In this document: one piece after another, positions 8,401 through 16,912 of the stretch | How the letters are laid out: each line of letters starts with the position of its first letter | How positions within the stretch are numbered: the stretch's first letter is position 1 | Assembly: GCF_023101765.2 (NCBI RefSeq) | Contig: NC_064225.1 | Location: 8,420,001-8,484,000 of the forward strand | From: Spodoptera frugiperda | Taxonomy: Eukaryota > Arthropoda > Insecta > Lepidoptera > Noctuidae | Direction of reading: 5' to 3' | Length of the DNA stretch: 64,000 bases | Program-made: the position numbers and the translations under genes | The notes under the pieces: model-generated | Databases searched by the model: none | What the model was told of the DNA's origin: nothing | What the model saw: the letters and a program-made list of their open reading frames with translations, nothing else

Positions 8401-10811
8401 GCTTCGCCTATAAAAGAAGTGAGATCTAAATAAGTACCAAGTTCCATACACAGACCTCAGTTAAAAATGATATAACAAGTTGGCAAGTTTTCACACACTT
8501 TGTTATAAACCTACTAAACGCAATGAGTCAAGTATATAATCTATTAAAACTTGCCAAGTTATATCAATAACTGAGGTCTGTGTATGGAACTTGGTACTTA
8601 TTTAGATCTCACTTTTTATAGGCGAAGCATTCCAATATTATCGAACTTGGCAGCCTTTCACATTTATGTTTTGGGTGGGATTTCATTTATTTTTGTAAGG
8701 TTTATTTTCATTTTTTCTTATTTTACTTTACTTTGACTAAATACAAACCTTCGTAACGAATTTTAGGTCGGTACGACCATTGGAAGATATAGGATATTTT
8801 TTTGTTTTAGTTCCTTAGGGGTATGAATTTACACCTTCACTATTTTTAAAACCGACTCACACTTGGCCATTTTCAGATTTTTTCCTTTACCTTGACCTAA
8901 AGACCTACCTTAATGCCAAATTTCAAGTCAATACGACCATTGGAAGTGGTCTAGGTTTTTGATGAGTGAGTGAGTGAGTCAGTCAGTGAGTGTATAGTAA
9001 AAATAGCGATTTATAGGTACATTAATGAAATTTTGTATTTTAGATAAGTAAGTAGATCTCGACAGATACTAGAAATTTCATATGCGTAGATAAAATAGAT
9101 TTTGAGTTATAGGTGGGTCGAACTTGGCCCGAAATGGTTCGTGTAATATAACCCACGGCCGGTGTGTCGGTTTTTTTGCTCGAACTTGGCGGACACACTG
9201 CCGTGTGTCTAGATGTCTTTTCAGCATGCGGTGTGTAGTACCACTCTCACGTACGCAATTAAATGCTCACGCAGCAGAGGTGCAACACAAAAACGCACAC
9301 ACGACACGCAACAAAACACTGGACATGTTTCGATACTCCACGGAGCATCTTCAGGAGGTGTTGACTTGGCGGGAGCTCGAAAATTTATTGTATAGTTAGT
9401 GCAGTTGGCTAAGGGTTTATTTACTTTTTAAGAGATGTTGATGAACATGGGCGCTGTGGCTATCGTTCTTCTGTTCACGGATGAGTTCATCCGTGATCAT
9501 GGCGCTTGCATCAGTACCGAAATATCGGAAACTCATCGACATAAATAAACATGGTAAATACCCCGTCTCAAGTATTAGTGACCATGTCAGTTTAAAAACT
9601 TATATGGCACTTTGGGCCCGTCCAGTCACGGTCATGCCTTTCTCTTACCTTATTAATAAAATCCTCAGCTTTGGCCTGGTTCTTGCACAGAGCTCGATCC
9701 TTGACGACGGTCACACGTCCCTTCTCCACACGACCCTCGCACACATCCGTGAAACGTTGTCTGGATATATTAATATGATCAATAATTATTAAGATATATG
9801 TAATTTCTATCACTGTCAAGATTTCTAGCTCGATCCGAGAATCCAAGAGACTCCGCATAGTTAGAACTTCTTTTATAAATTGTACATTAAAGAGGTATTA
9901 AAGATTTACACAATAAATATTAAAACTTTTTGTTTAACTTAAAGATACTGGCTGATTTCGACAAAAAACTGATAAAGCCATTATGTATTTAAAAAGAATA
10001 TAACAATTTTTTTTTTATGGCATCTGAATATTTTTTTGACGTCACATGGCCAGTGACTAGATTATATAATAAATAAATCCTCACAAAAAAGTATTATTGT
10101 TTCTTTTATAAATGGTTCTAAGAATATTTTGCAGTTTATAACAATCGTCAATTTCTGTAAATCAACATGGGACAAAGATATGACGCAAGTAACTTTGGAC
10201 CTTACCTGTAACTATTCAGAGCTGGGATTCCAATGAGCTTCTTGATGACCAGGTAGCCATTATCGTGGTAGAACTGAAGCTGCTCCGGCGACAGAGGGTA
10301 TGTGGCGGACGGGTCAGCTGACACACTGGACAATACAAACATTGAAGATGTAGCACTACTTTCATTTTTTATCTTTCTCAGTTTTGCGAGTAAGATGTGC
10401 CGCCGCAAAATAGCTGCACGAGGAAGATGCGCAGCTCGAGTATGCGATGTAATCGATAGTAGGGAAACCATCCATAGCTTTCAATATAAAAAACATAATA
10501 TCTTAGTTGAAGCCTTCTCTACTACTACGAATGAATATGATAGGTGGAAGCCAAACGCATCTACGCTTTATACAGAAGGTACTTAAGGTATATTTTTTTG
10601 GCCTGAGTCTGGAGACTCGGCCCAAAAAAGTATAATAATTTTATTTTTTATAAAAGCTGATCTCAAGAATTTTGGAAAATCTTAGGTTTTTCAATAAATG
10701 ATTTCTAGATAATATAGCTAAGCTTGCACCCTTCTATAAAGCGAGAGAATTTATCAAAATCAAAACTAACACTCACCATTTTGGCATTATTTTAAAATTC
10801 CTATTCGCCAT
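5290..10811 (-). CDS. PHYH: PHYH-1: phytanoyl-CoA dioxygenase-like gene, 7 exons seen, 3' end not found
   Basis: Predicted Fe(II)/2-oxoglutarate oxygenase of the phytanoyl-CoA hydroxylase family, which hydroxylates the alpha carbon of branched acyl-CoA in peroxisomal alpha-oxidation. Seven exons (10777-10811, 10206-10325, 9649-9760, 7313-7462, 6660-6809, 6071-6214, 5290-5427) join in consistent phase to 849 nt, 283 codons. By my numbering His138 and Asp140 (HQD split over the exon 4/5 junction) and His229 are the iron ligands, and Arg240 the 2-oxoglutarate ligand, 11 residues after the His as in human PHYH. The start follows an in-frame TGA 9 nt upstream. Exon boundaries match those of PHYH-2, so the two are tandem duplicates. 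A C-terminal exon of about 17 codons, present in PHYH-2, was not found between 1 and 5289 and may be outside the window. Only about 12 residues precede the conserved part, with no obvious PTS2. Homology is judged by eye. Confidence 0.87.
5935..6050 (+). repeat. Repeat R1 copy in PHYH-1 intron 6
   Basis: R1 core plus the ggagctccggtaacccgcta end. Its right end lies only about 20 bp from the exon 6 donor. The rest of the 643-nt intron shows nothing else clear. Confidence 0.65.
6071..6214 (-). CDS. PHYH-1 exon 6
   Basis: Acceptor GGTTTCAG, donor AAT|GTAAGT, 144 nt, phase 0. Encodes EAKLFFYGLAEDKR through DMEPGDTVFFVSTIVHGSRP, with distal iron ligand His229. The usual FFHPLL (His-Pro) of the family reads FFVSTI here. 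Confidence 0.9.
6660..6809 (-). CDS. PHYH-1 exon 5
   Basis: Acceptor CACCCCAG, donor AAT|GTGAGT, 150 nt, phase 0. Begins with Asp140 of the HxD motif: DLLYFPFRPANKIVATWTA, then NGCLYMVPGSHKHD. Confidence 0.9.
6843..6965 (+). repeat. Repeat R3 fragment in PHYH-1 intron 4
   Basis: Contains cgtactgtctaaaattattt, a gacaaacggtgaatgat motif and a ggtcagcagtggttactta motif shared with copies at 20720-21045, 43588-43870 (inverted) and 48955-49245. Confidence 0.6.
7118..7289 (+). mobile_element. Miniature Helitron in PHYH-1 intron 4
   Basis: The start contains ttatataaaaataagtcggg; the end has the hairpin ggcgaa-acggac-ttcgcc followed by CTAG at 7286-7289. Relatives are 15239-15413 and 56400-56606. 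The 3' flank is A rather than the usual T. It ends 24 bp from the exon 4 donor. Confidence 0.65.
7313..7462 (-). CDS. PHYH-1 exon 4
   Basis: Acceptor CGATCCAG, donor CAG|GTCAGT, 150 nt, phase 0 to 0. Encodes ELLYDEVY through INKPPGTREHPPHQ; the last His is iron ligand His138. PHYH-2 has two extra codons (Ile-Gln) at the start. Here the same bases ATCCAG seem to serve as the acceptor instead. Confidence 0.88.
8338..8692. mobile_element. Foldback element in PHYH-1 intron 3
   Basis: Arms of about 150 bp (8338-8489 and 8547-8692) are near-perfect inverted copies, sharing for example ggctgccaagttcgataata and its inverse. They are separated by a loop of about 57 bp. The intronic transcript would form a long hairpin. 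No coding capacity. Confidence 0.85.
8693..9400. repeat. Dispersed repeats in PHYH-1 intron 3
   Basis: A stretch at 8950-9060 has gagtgagtgagtcagtcagt followed by a common repeat end. Bases 9130-9400 (cagcatgcggtgtgtagtac ... acggagcatcttcaggagg) recur diverged at 59398-59585. The open frames here (91 and 60 aa) are repeat-derived. Bases 7463-8337 and 9401-9648 show nothing recognisable. Confidence 0.55.
9649..9760 (-). CDS. PHYH-1 exon 3
   Basis: Acceptor ATATCCAG, donor AAG|GTAAGA, 112 nt, ending in phase 0. Encodes QRFTDVCEGRVEKG through EDFINK. The 103-residue plus-strand frame opposite it is a shadow. Confidence 0.88.
9940..10090. repeat. MITE-like repeat in PHYH-1 intron 2
   Basis: Tactggctgatttcgacaaa ... 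tggccagtgac resembles 29815-29985 (tactggctgatttcaataaa ... ggccagtgag). The ends are weak inverted repeats (actggc/gccagt). Confidence 0.5.
10206..10325 (-). CDS. PHYH-1 exon 2
   Basis: Acceptor TTGTCCAG, donor CAG|GTAAGG, 120 nt as in PHYH-2. Contains LSPEQLQFYHDNGYLVIKK, the conserved N-terminal element of PHYH-type enzymes. Confidence 0.9.
10386..10627. repeat. Repeat fragment and hairpin in PHYH-1 intron 1
   Basis: Bases 10386-10470 are related to the inverse of part of the 44264-44544 MITE (agctcgagtatgcgat stretch). Bases 10593-10627 form a short hairpin: ttttttggcctgagtc pairs with gactcggcccaaaaaa. Confidence 0.5.
10777..10811 (-). CDS. PHYH-1 exon 1 (start)
   Basis: Encodes MANRNFKIMPK plus two bases, then the donor GTGAGT. 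The split codon completed by exon 2 gives Cys12. An in-frame TGA lies just upstream. PHYH-2 exon 1 ends at the equivalent point (Leu-Pro-Lys-Pro there, Met-Pro-Lys-Cys here), which supports this short exon. Confidence 0.75.
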
Positions 10812-10989
10812 ACTTATTCACTGCACTTATTTTAATTATATTATTGAAACTTTTAATCACACATAAACCACCACTAATCTACTCAGAGTCCTTTACTGCC
10901 GATCTCAATACAAAATCTTTGGATGAACATCGAATTAGTTCTATAGAGTTTCTGTCAAAAATTAAGATCGATCCAAAGATTTTAGATTA

Positions 10990-11110
10990 AAATCGAATAT
11001 TGAAATTGTCATTTAATGGTTACTTAACCCAGTCCTTAACAATTGTTTTCGGAACAAAATCGTTACTAAGGAATAGTTTAAGTAATCATTAAATGTCTCT
11101 TGAGTGAAGT
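10990..11110. mobile_element. Foldback MITE related to 75-190
   Basis: Tttaatggttacttaaccca ... aagtaatcattaaatgtctc is a foldback unit like the inner part of the element at 1-213. Confidence 0.6.
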
Positions 11111-11466
11111 AAGTATTGTACCTAATATTAAATTAAATCGAAAATAAACGTATTTTTTCCACCGCGGTCGTTACCAAACTACAGCCGATTTAATGGCAAT
11201 TTTACGAATGCAAATAATTTGTGTTAAGCGCTACATATAGGTACATATAATTGTTACAATGAATCACTGATTTAGGGATCCGTTGTGAAATGGTCCTCAA
11301 AAGTTCTACTGCCTAATATTATTAGTGCGAAAGTTGTGAGTAAGTATGTTTGTTATTCTTTCACACAAAATCTACTATAAATAAATAAAATAAAATAATA
11401 TTTATTTCAGACTACTACGAAAAGAGACTGTACTGTTTTGGATAAATTTTGGTACAAACATAGATC

Positions 11467-11694
11467 AGACTGTCTCATTGGTCGAGTGCTCGCAAGTGCG
11501 ACTGCCGGGCAAGAATTCTCGGGTCCGATTCTAGGGTCGGTCGGAACTAAGAATTTTCGGTTTTTCCAAAAGTTCTCAGTGGTATTCACCCCCTATTACA
11601 TGGAACTTATAACATAATGTTGAAAAGTGTACGTGCCGTAATGTACACGTCTGCCTACCGTTTCAGGGATAAAAAGCGTGACGATACGACGAGA
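11467..11694 (+). mobile_element. SINE family A copy
   Basis: A box (tggtcgagtgc) and degraded B box (gggtccgattct), then the SINE body to aaaaagcgtgacgatacga. Diverged and internally deleted. Confidence 0.75.
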
Positions 11695-12098
11695 TAGATT
11701 AAAGCCTGCAACAGCATACCTTACATCTGGAAACGCGGGCGAAGCCAGTGGCAGAAATAAGTACTAAATAAAATGTAAAGTGTAGTTTAAAATTAACATG
11801 ATTGTATTGTAACAACAATGAGATTCTAATAAAGGATATTTTTGTAATTTATATTTTTTTGTTGATATTATGAAGATAATCCGCGATGACTACTTAGATA
11901 AAGTATTTGTGGAGCTAACAAATAATGGATTTGTTTACAAAATAACATTCTTAAAGACTATTTGTATTGCTAACAAGTTATTATAACTGATTGTTTATAA
12001 TTTTATTATAACTTTCGTGAGACATACTAATTTAATTATTATGTTATCGGCTTACTCACGTAACTGTTTGACGAGGAACTCGACTAGTTTCAAGCCAT
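11695..12098. other. Intergenic, nothing recognised
   Basis: AT-rich, apart from a short stretch at 12055-12098 (acgaggaactcgactagttt) that recurs inverted near 40340-40385. Confidence 0.5.
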
Positions 12099-12106
12099 GC
12101 TAGAGC

Positions 12107-12243
12107 CAGTGCCGGCGTAGGGGCCACTGATACCCTGGGCGAAAATATTGTGGCGCCCACTTGAGGGAAGCAATATCAAGTGTTAGTTTTTTGCGGATCC
12201 CATCGGCGGCGGCGGCGTCCCCCCCCCCCTAACGCCGGCCCTG
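12107..12243 (+). mobile_element. hAT-like MITE, CAGTGCCGGCG family, copy 2
   Basis: Same ends as the 5062 copy. Flanked by a perfect 8-bp target-site duplication, gctagagc at 12099-12106 and 12244-12251. No transposase. Confidence 0.85.
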
Positions 12244-12305
12244 GCTAGAGCGTTTGTCGCGGAATTGATTGACCATTATGTTCCATTTCCATGTCCAACC
12301 TATCG

Positions 12306-12425
12306 TAACGCAGTAAAGCCTAAAATAAAGCAGGAGTAGGAACGGGGTGGTTTTTAGTCGCCAAGAGTTTGACACTCTCTCTCGCCTCGCCCAAGACGGA
12401 AGAAGTCATTGGATGATTTTCCCCA
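12306..12425 (-). repeat. Repeat R1 copy, inverted
   Basis: Reverse complement of the R1 core (aggaacggggtggttttt). Confidence 0.65.
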
Positions 12426-12639
12426 CTCAAAAAAAAAAACATGTATGTATGTGAATTAATGAGAAATTAAAAAAATACTGCCTTACATAATCATACATGT
12501 TTACAATGTTTTTCTTTCTACTTTTTTTTTAATAATCTTGGGGATTATAGTTAGGTAAGTAAGTCTGTTTTTATATAATTAAATGATTTTTTGTTCAGCT
12601 TGCTTAGTTTGTTTGTTTTTAAAAGAGTAACGATGGAGT

Positions 12640-12785
12640 TTCTAGCACGTTCTTCTCCATTCGAATCTACACTTTGGAACGAGCACCTAGCTTTACTGAC
12701 GGACAATTCAATTTGACGTTTCATAAGTGCCTTTTATTTGGATTGGATTAATTGAAATAAATGCTTTGACCTTGATTTTGGGTGA
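12640..12785 (+). mobile_element. Truncated LINE 3' tail
   Basis: Shares cgttcttctccattcgaa and the caatttgacgtttca ... aataaatgctttgac tail with 33060-33210. Confidence 0.55.
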
Positions 12786-13594
12786 AATAATTGCAATTCT
12801 ACTAGGTAGGGTAAGTACACACTGTTAATCTTGATGACAATACAATAATAAGTAATCTATATTTTTCCACATCTATCTCCAATCAAACGATTAACGGATA
12901 CCAAACGGATATCAAACGAGGCTTGATTGGTGGAATAGAGCTCATATAAAGAACAAAACCGTTTAACATAAAAAATATACCGTATAGGGAAACCTCTTTT
13001 AACTTTATTAAAACTACATATTTGTTATCATCTTACTGACAATACTTATAAGAAAAATGAGCGAAATAGGCCCCAGTAGTTAAGCTAAAAAGCTGCATTA
13101 TTCTCTTTCAGCTAATTTGAATACTCTGTACAAACGCGGCATTATAACTGCCGCGCCACATGTCCGTGACATTCCTAGACAACCTACAACATTACAGCTC
13201 TTCTGTGATCAAGGAACATGGAGCTGTTCATACAGAATTTAATACTTGAATAATTTCGTTATTTATTTTGTTTGAAAATTTAGATTTTCATTGAAATTTT
13301 TAGTTGTATTATTATGCTTTTGTGGACGAGTACTACTTGTAGTTTCATTTAAATCATATGAGTGATCTCCTTACTGTATTTGTGTAAAACTTGTTTTAGC
13401 ACAGAAATTAGACGTAATTTAGTATTAAAATGGACTTGTAACGATTTTACATAACAATACTACTTAGTTACTTATCTATTTAAATAGATGTACTTACTGA
13501 ATAATTTATGTGCTACAATTTTGTAGCAGCATTAATTTGAATTATTTAAATCAGTGGAAACCCCGGTAGAGGTCGTCCTAGCAGAACATTATGA
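12786..13594. other. Intergenic, nothing recognised
   Basis: No coding or repeat-end signal that I can support. Confidence 0.5.
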
Positions 13595-13710
13595 CGTACA
13601 AATGTATTTTAGGGGGCAAACGAGTGACCTGATGGTAAGCGTTCAGTGCCGCCCATGGACACCCGCAACACCAGAGGAGTCACAGGTGCGTTGCCCGCCT
13701 TTTAAAAAGG
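13595..13710 (+). repeat. Repeat R2 fragment
   Basis: R2 is a frequent dispersed element with the core gatggtaagcaatcgccgc ... atggacacccgaaacaccag ... gcgttgccggcc. This copy is diverged and lacks the 3' half. Confidence 0.6.
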
Positions 13711-14196
13711 AATACGCTCTTTTCTCAAAGGTGTGAAGGTCAAGGAAATACCGCCGACGACGTATGTACGCCGTAATGGAACAATTATATTGTAATTAAG
13801 TAGTTTCCTCAGTCAAAAATAAATTATTTCGACTTTACAATACAATTAAATACCTATTCATTCATAGATTTGATGATCTTTTAGCTAATTTTCTAGAAAA
13901 ACAAGTCTGCTATTTGAGGCAAAAAATCTGATGATGCCATACATAATGGACTATTTCATACAAAATTAATAGAAAATATTATATTTGACGTTTCGTAAAT
14001 AGTACCGTATTGAATTTGACTCGTAGGAAACAAACATAAATCTTAGGAAACTAGTCTATTAGTAAGGTATATATGTACCTATAGGTAGGATACATAACCA
14101 ACATTCGATCTTGACAGCGAGACCCAACTCTCGAGGTAAAATGAGGCTAATTAGCCACATTTTAGGGGGTCACTTTTTGAGCGCTTTTATAATCTA
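13711..14196. other. Intergenic, nothing recognised
   Basis: AT-rich, no supported feature. Confidence 0.5.
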
Positions 14197-14381
14197 CTAG
14201 CTACTTTCGCGCGGTTTCACCCGCTCTGCTGGGCTCCTATTGGTCATAGCGTGATGTTTTATAGCCTTCCTCAATAAATGCACTATCCAACACAAAAATA
14301 ATTATTCAATTCAGACCAGTAGTTTCTGAGATTAGCGCGTTCAAACAAACAAACTCTTCAGCTTTATAATATTAGTATAGA
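14197..14381 (-). mobile_element. Miniature Helitron, 185 bp
   Basis: Read on the minus strand it starts TCTATACTAATATTATAAAG (from 14381) and ends CTAG (14197). A GCGG/CCGC hairpin lies shortly before the end. The host bases are A at the 5' side and T at the 3' side, the expected A|T target. A plus-strand relative is 28531-28734. Confidence 0.8.
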
Positions 14382-14434
14382 TTTACACCTTTTTACTTAT
14401 AGCTTGAGCTTATAGTAACATCATTTTGATTATC

Positions 14435-14740
14435 ATCATCATATCAGCCACAAGACATCCACAGCTGAACATAGGCCTCCCCCAATGACTTCTAGGTAGG
14501 CCGGCTGAAAGCAACCTCAAGGTTTTAATTTAGATTTCTGAAAATAATATTATAATTTATTATTTAGCGTAAATAAAACCAGAATTTGTATAAAAATATT
14601 TATTCTGATATGTCACACAATCATCAATATTTATTTTGATATATCACAATATTTATCACTTACGATTTGAACATAATTTTATTACTTATCTAGTATTTAT
14701 TTATTTATTTTTTTATTTATTTATTTATTTATTTATTACA
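14435..14740. repeat. Dispersed repeat fragment and (TTTA)n tract
   Basis: Bases 14435-14520 contain cagctgaacataggcctccc, a motif also seen diverged at 63125-63150. Bases 14695-14740 are a tttattta simple repeat. Confidence 0.6.
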
Positions 14741-15059
14741 ATATGGAAGACTTACAGCTATATAAAAACTTAACAAAGGAGATATTTTATAGACAACAGA
14801 AAGCCAATTACAAGTCCTCACTTATAGATACAGAGTAGAAATTAGAGTTTATGTGAACACACGCAGTATTTTTTTTATATGATATCTTTGAGCTTTTAAC
14901 AAAGACAGAAGAAGAAACATTATGATTTCATATACAATTTCATTGTAAATCTCATTGGCCCAAGCACCTGATTGGTTAAAAATATAAATTAATTTAGTTT
15001 TAATCATAGTATTGATTGAATATTTACATAATTATCATTCAATAGGTACCGTATAAATA

Positions 15060-15458
15060 CAGGGTGTAAGCGGAACGCTCCCAAACGTCGCAAACAGGTG
15101 ATGGTAAAAAACGTGTATTATTTAAAAAAAAAAAAATTCAATGTTTATTTTAAGTAATAATAGTAATTGTAATCTAATGCTGAATTTTAATATAGCATGA
15201 ATAATACAAACACAAAAACGATTAAAATTATAAAAACACTAGCAAACCTGGCGAACTCCGTTTCGCCACCAATGATTTTCCCTGAATTTTCTTTGCTATA
15301 AACCTCGCGGAGCCCGAGCCCTTTCCAACGAATCCAAAACCGTGGGAATCGATTCGTGCGTTCTGGAGTTATAGCGTCAGGAAGGAAAACCCGACTTATT
15401 TTTATATAATAGATAAACAATTTGTGGCGTTTTTCGGGAGCGTTCCGCTTACACCCTG
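15060..15458. mobile_element. TIR element with a Helitron nested inside
   Basis: Starts cagggtgtaagcggaacg and ends with the inverse cgttccgcttacaccctg, flanked by TA on both sides (15058-15059, 15459-15460). A 175-bp Helitron (15239-15413) is inserted within it. The 169-residue minus-strand frame over this region is repeat sequence. Confidence 0.8.
15239..15413 (-). mobile_element. Miniature Helitron nested in a TIR element
   Basis: Minus-strand 5' TC at 15413, CTAG end at 15239, host A and T at the two sides. The hairpin TGGCGAA/TTCGCCA precedes the CTAG. Confidence 0.8.
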
Positions 15459-15595
15459 TATAGTCGAATTTGTGCATGGCATTGTAAGTATGTACAAGAG
15501 TTGAGCTATCTTGGAAAAATGGCGGCCAAAACAGTTGTTTCAACAATATCTCTTTTCTGGTGCGTTTTATGACAAAAAAGCCCCATATTTCTGCC

Positions 15596-15782
15596 TTAAG
15601 GCAAGCGTCCACAGGCCCGTATCGTACGCATCGTACGCAACGGATTTTAGTTTGTCTTGTATAGAAACTCATACAACTGCGTCCACTGATCCGCATCGTA
15701 CGGACCGCATCATCAGCAATGCCTACATGCGATGCGTACTGATGACTTCATACAGAATGCGTACGATGCGGGCCTTAATGAT
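15596..15782. repeat. Dispersed CGTACGCATCG-rich repeat R4
   Basis: A GC-rich island with many cgtacg/cgatgcg words, starting ggcaagcgtccacaggc. A second full copy is at 54890-55082 and a fragment at 8284-8330. The self-complementary words make it strongly foldable. Confidence 0.65.
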
Positions 15783-16165
15783 AGATTATTATAAGTTTCT
15801 GATAAACTTATGAGACAGATAGTTCATCCAAGTTATTTTTTTTTTTAATTTATATATCTGGTGCATAGCACTTTAACAATTTCCAATATAGGAACCCAAC
15901 TAACCCAACCTAAAATATATAAATTTTAACAAAACAAAAAAACAAAAAATACATTATAATACAATGTACTTACAATAGAATAATTATCTCATAAATTTTA
16001 TTTATTTATCTTCAATTTTGCAATGTACAGCGGAGGCAAAAAATGAATATATTTTGTAAAGATAATAAATGCAGATAATACTAAACTCGAGGAAGTCGTA
16101 AAATATTATATTTTTGTCCATATTTCTATGTAGATAGGGTATATTATTCTTTGATATGAGAAAAA

Positions 16166-16357
16166 CTGTTTATAAGGAACAAAGTAAATGGAAAAACAAT
16201 ACATTTTTTCATTCATATTGCAATGTACATAAGGATTATTTTCGTCTGAATAAAAATCTGTTTATAAGGAACGAAGTAAATAGAAAAAACAATATTTTCA
16301 CTCATATTGCAATGTTCACAAGGATTATTTTCGATTGATTAAAAATACTGTTTATGA
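16166..16357. repeat. Tandem duplication, about 92-bp period
   Basis: Ctgtttataaggaac at 16166 recurs at 16258, with matching downstream catattgcaatgt and aaggattattttcg. A third copy starts (tactgtttat) but breaks off. Confidence 0.8.
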
Positions 16358-16469
16358 ATAATGTGTTTGCTATGGATGCTTAGACACAAAGGTGATTATT
16401 TCCTTGGTATGTGTTTGGTAGTAGGATTAACATATTTCATTAAAGCCGTCACCGTTTTGTATAAATATG

Positions 16470-16849
16470 TATAGAATGTGATAGGGGTGAGAATTCTAAC
16501 CCGTTAAGGCTGAGTACTACAACTAATTTTATCGACAAAAAAAAATATGGGGCGTTGAACCTCCTCCCCCTAAAAATTATGGCTATTTTAATATTTATTT
16601 CTTTTTACTTAATTCGATATCTTAGGTTAAAAAAAACCTTGGCTAACTAATTAATTACTTTTTTCATATGTTTGATATTGTTTTGGTAAGAAAAAATATC
16701 ATTTCTGAATATTTTTACCGAAAAAAATCGCTATTTTTCAATATTTTCAATTGGGGTTTCAAACCCCCAAATAATTTTTTTTGTCGATAATATTAGATGT
16801 AGTACATAGCCTTAACTGGTTAGAAGTCCCACCCCTATCACATTGTATA
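16470..16849. mobile_element. TIR element forming the PHYH-2 3' flank
   Basis: The left end aatgtgataggggtg ... ttaaggctgagtactac matches the inverse of the right end (gtagtacatagccttaac ... cacccctatcacatt), TIRs of about 45 bp. It ends 9 bp from the PHYH-2 stop codon. A minus-strand AATAAA (tttatt at 16594-16599) within it is a possible poly(A) signal for PHYH-2. Confidence 0.8.
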
Positions 16850-16858
16850 GTTTGTGGT

Positions 16859-16912
16859 CTACAAGTTAGACCGAACCCCTTTCACCTGCTTGCTCTTGAG
16901 ACGCCATACATC
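16859..16912 (-). CDS. PHYH-2 exon 8 (terminal)
   Basis: Acceptor GTATTTCCAG; encodes DVWRLKSKQVKGVRSNL then TAG. It resembles the C-terminus of animal PHYH (DIW...VKG.R.NL) and enters in the correct phase, so I accept it although it is only 54 nt long. Confidence 0.88.
   Translation of the reverse strand, partial: DVWRLKSKQVKGVRSNL

Noticed and set aside
7283..9792. Plus-strand frames of 109 and 103 aa (7283-7612, 9481-9792)
   Set aside because: They are the opposite strand of PHYH-1 exons 4 and 3, which have clear splice sites and homology on the minus strand.
15187..15696. 169-aa minus-strand open frame
   Set aside because: Spans a TIR element with a nested Helitron and part of an R4 repeat.
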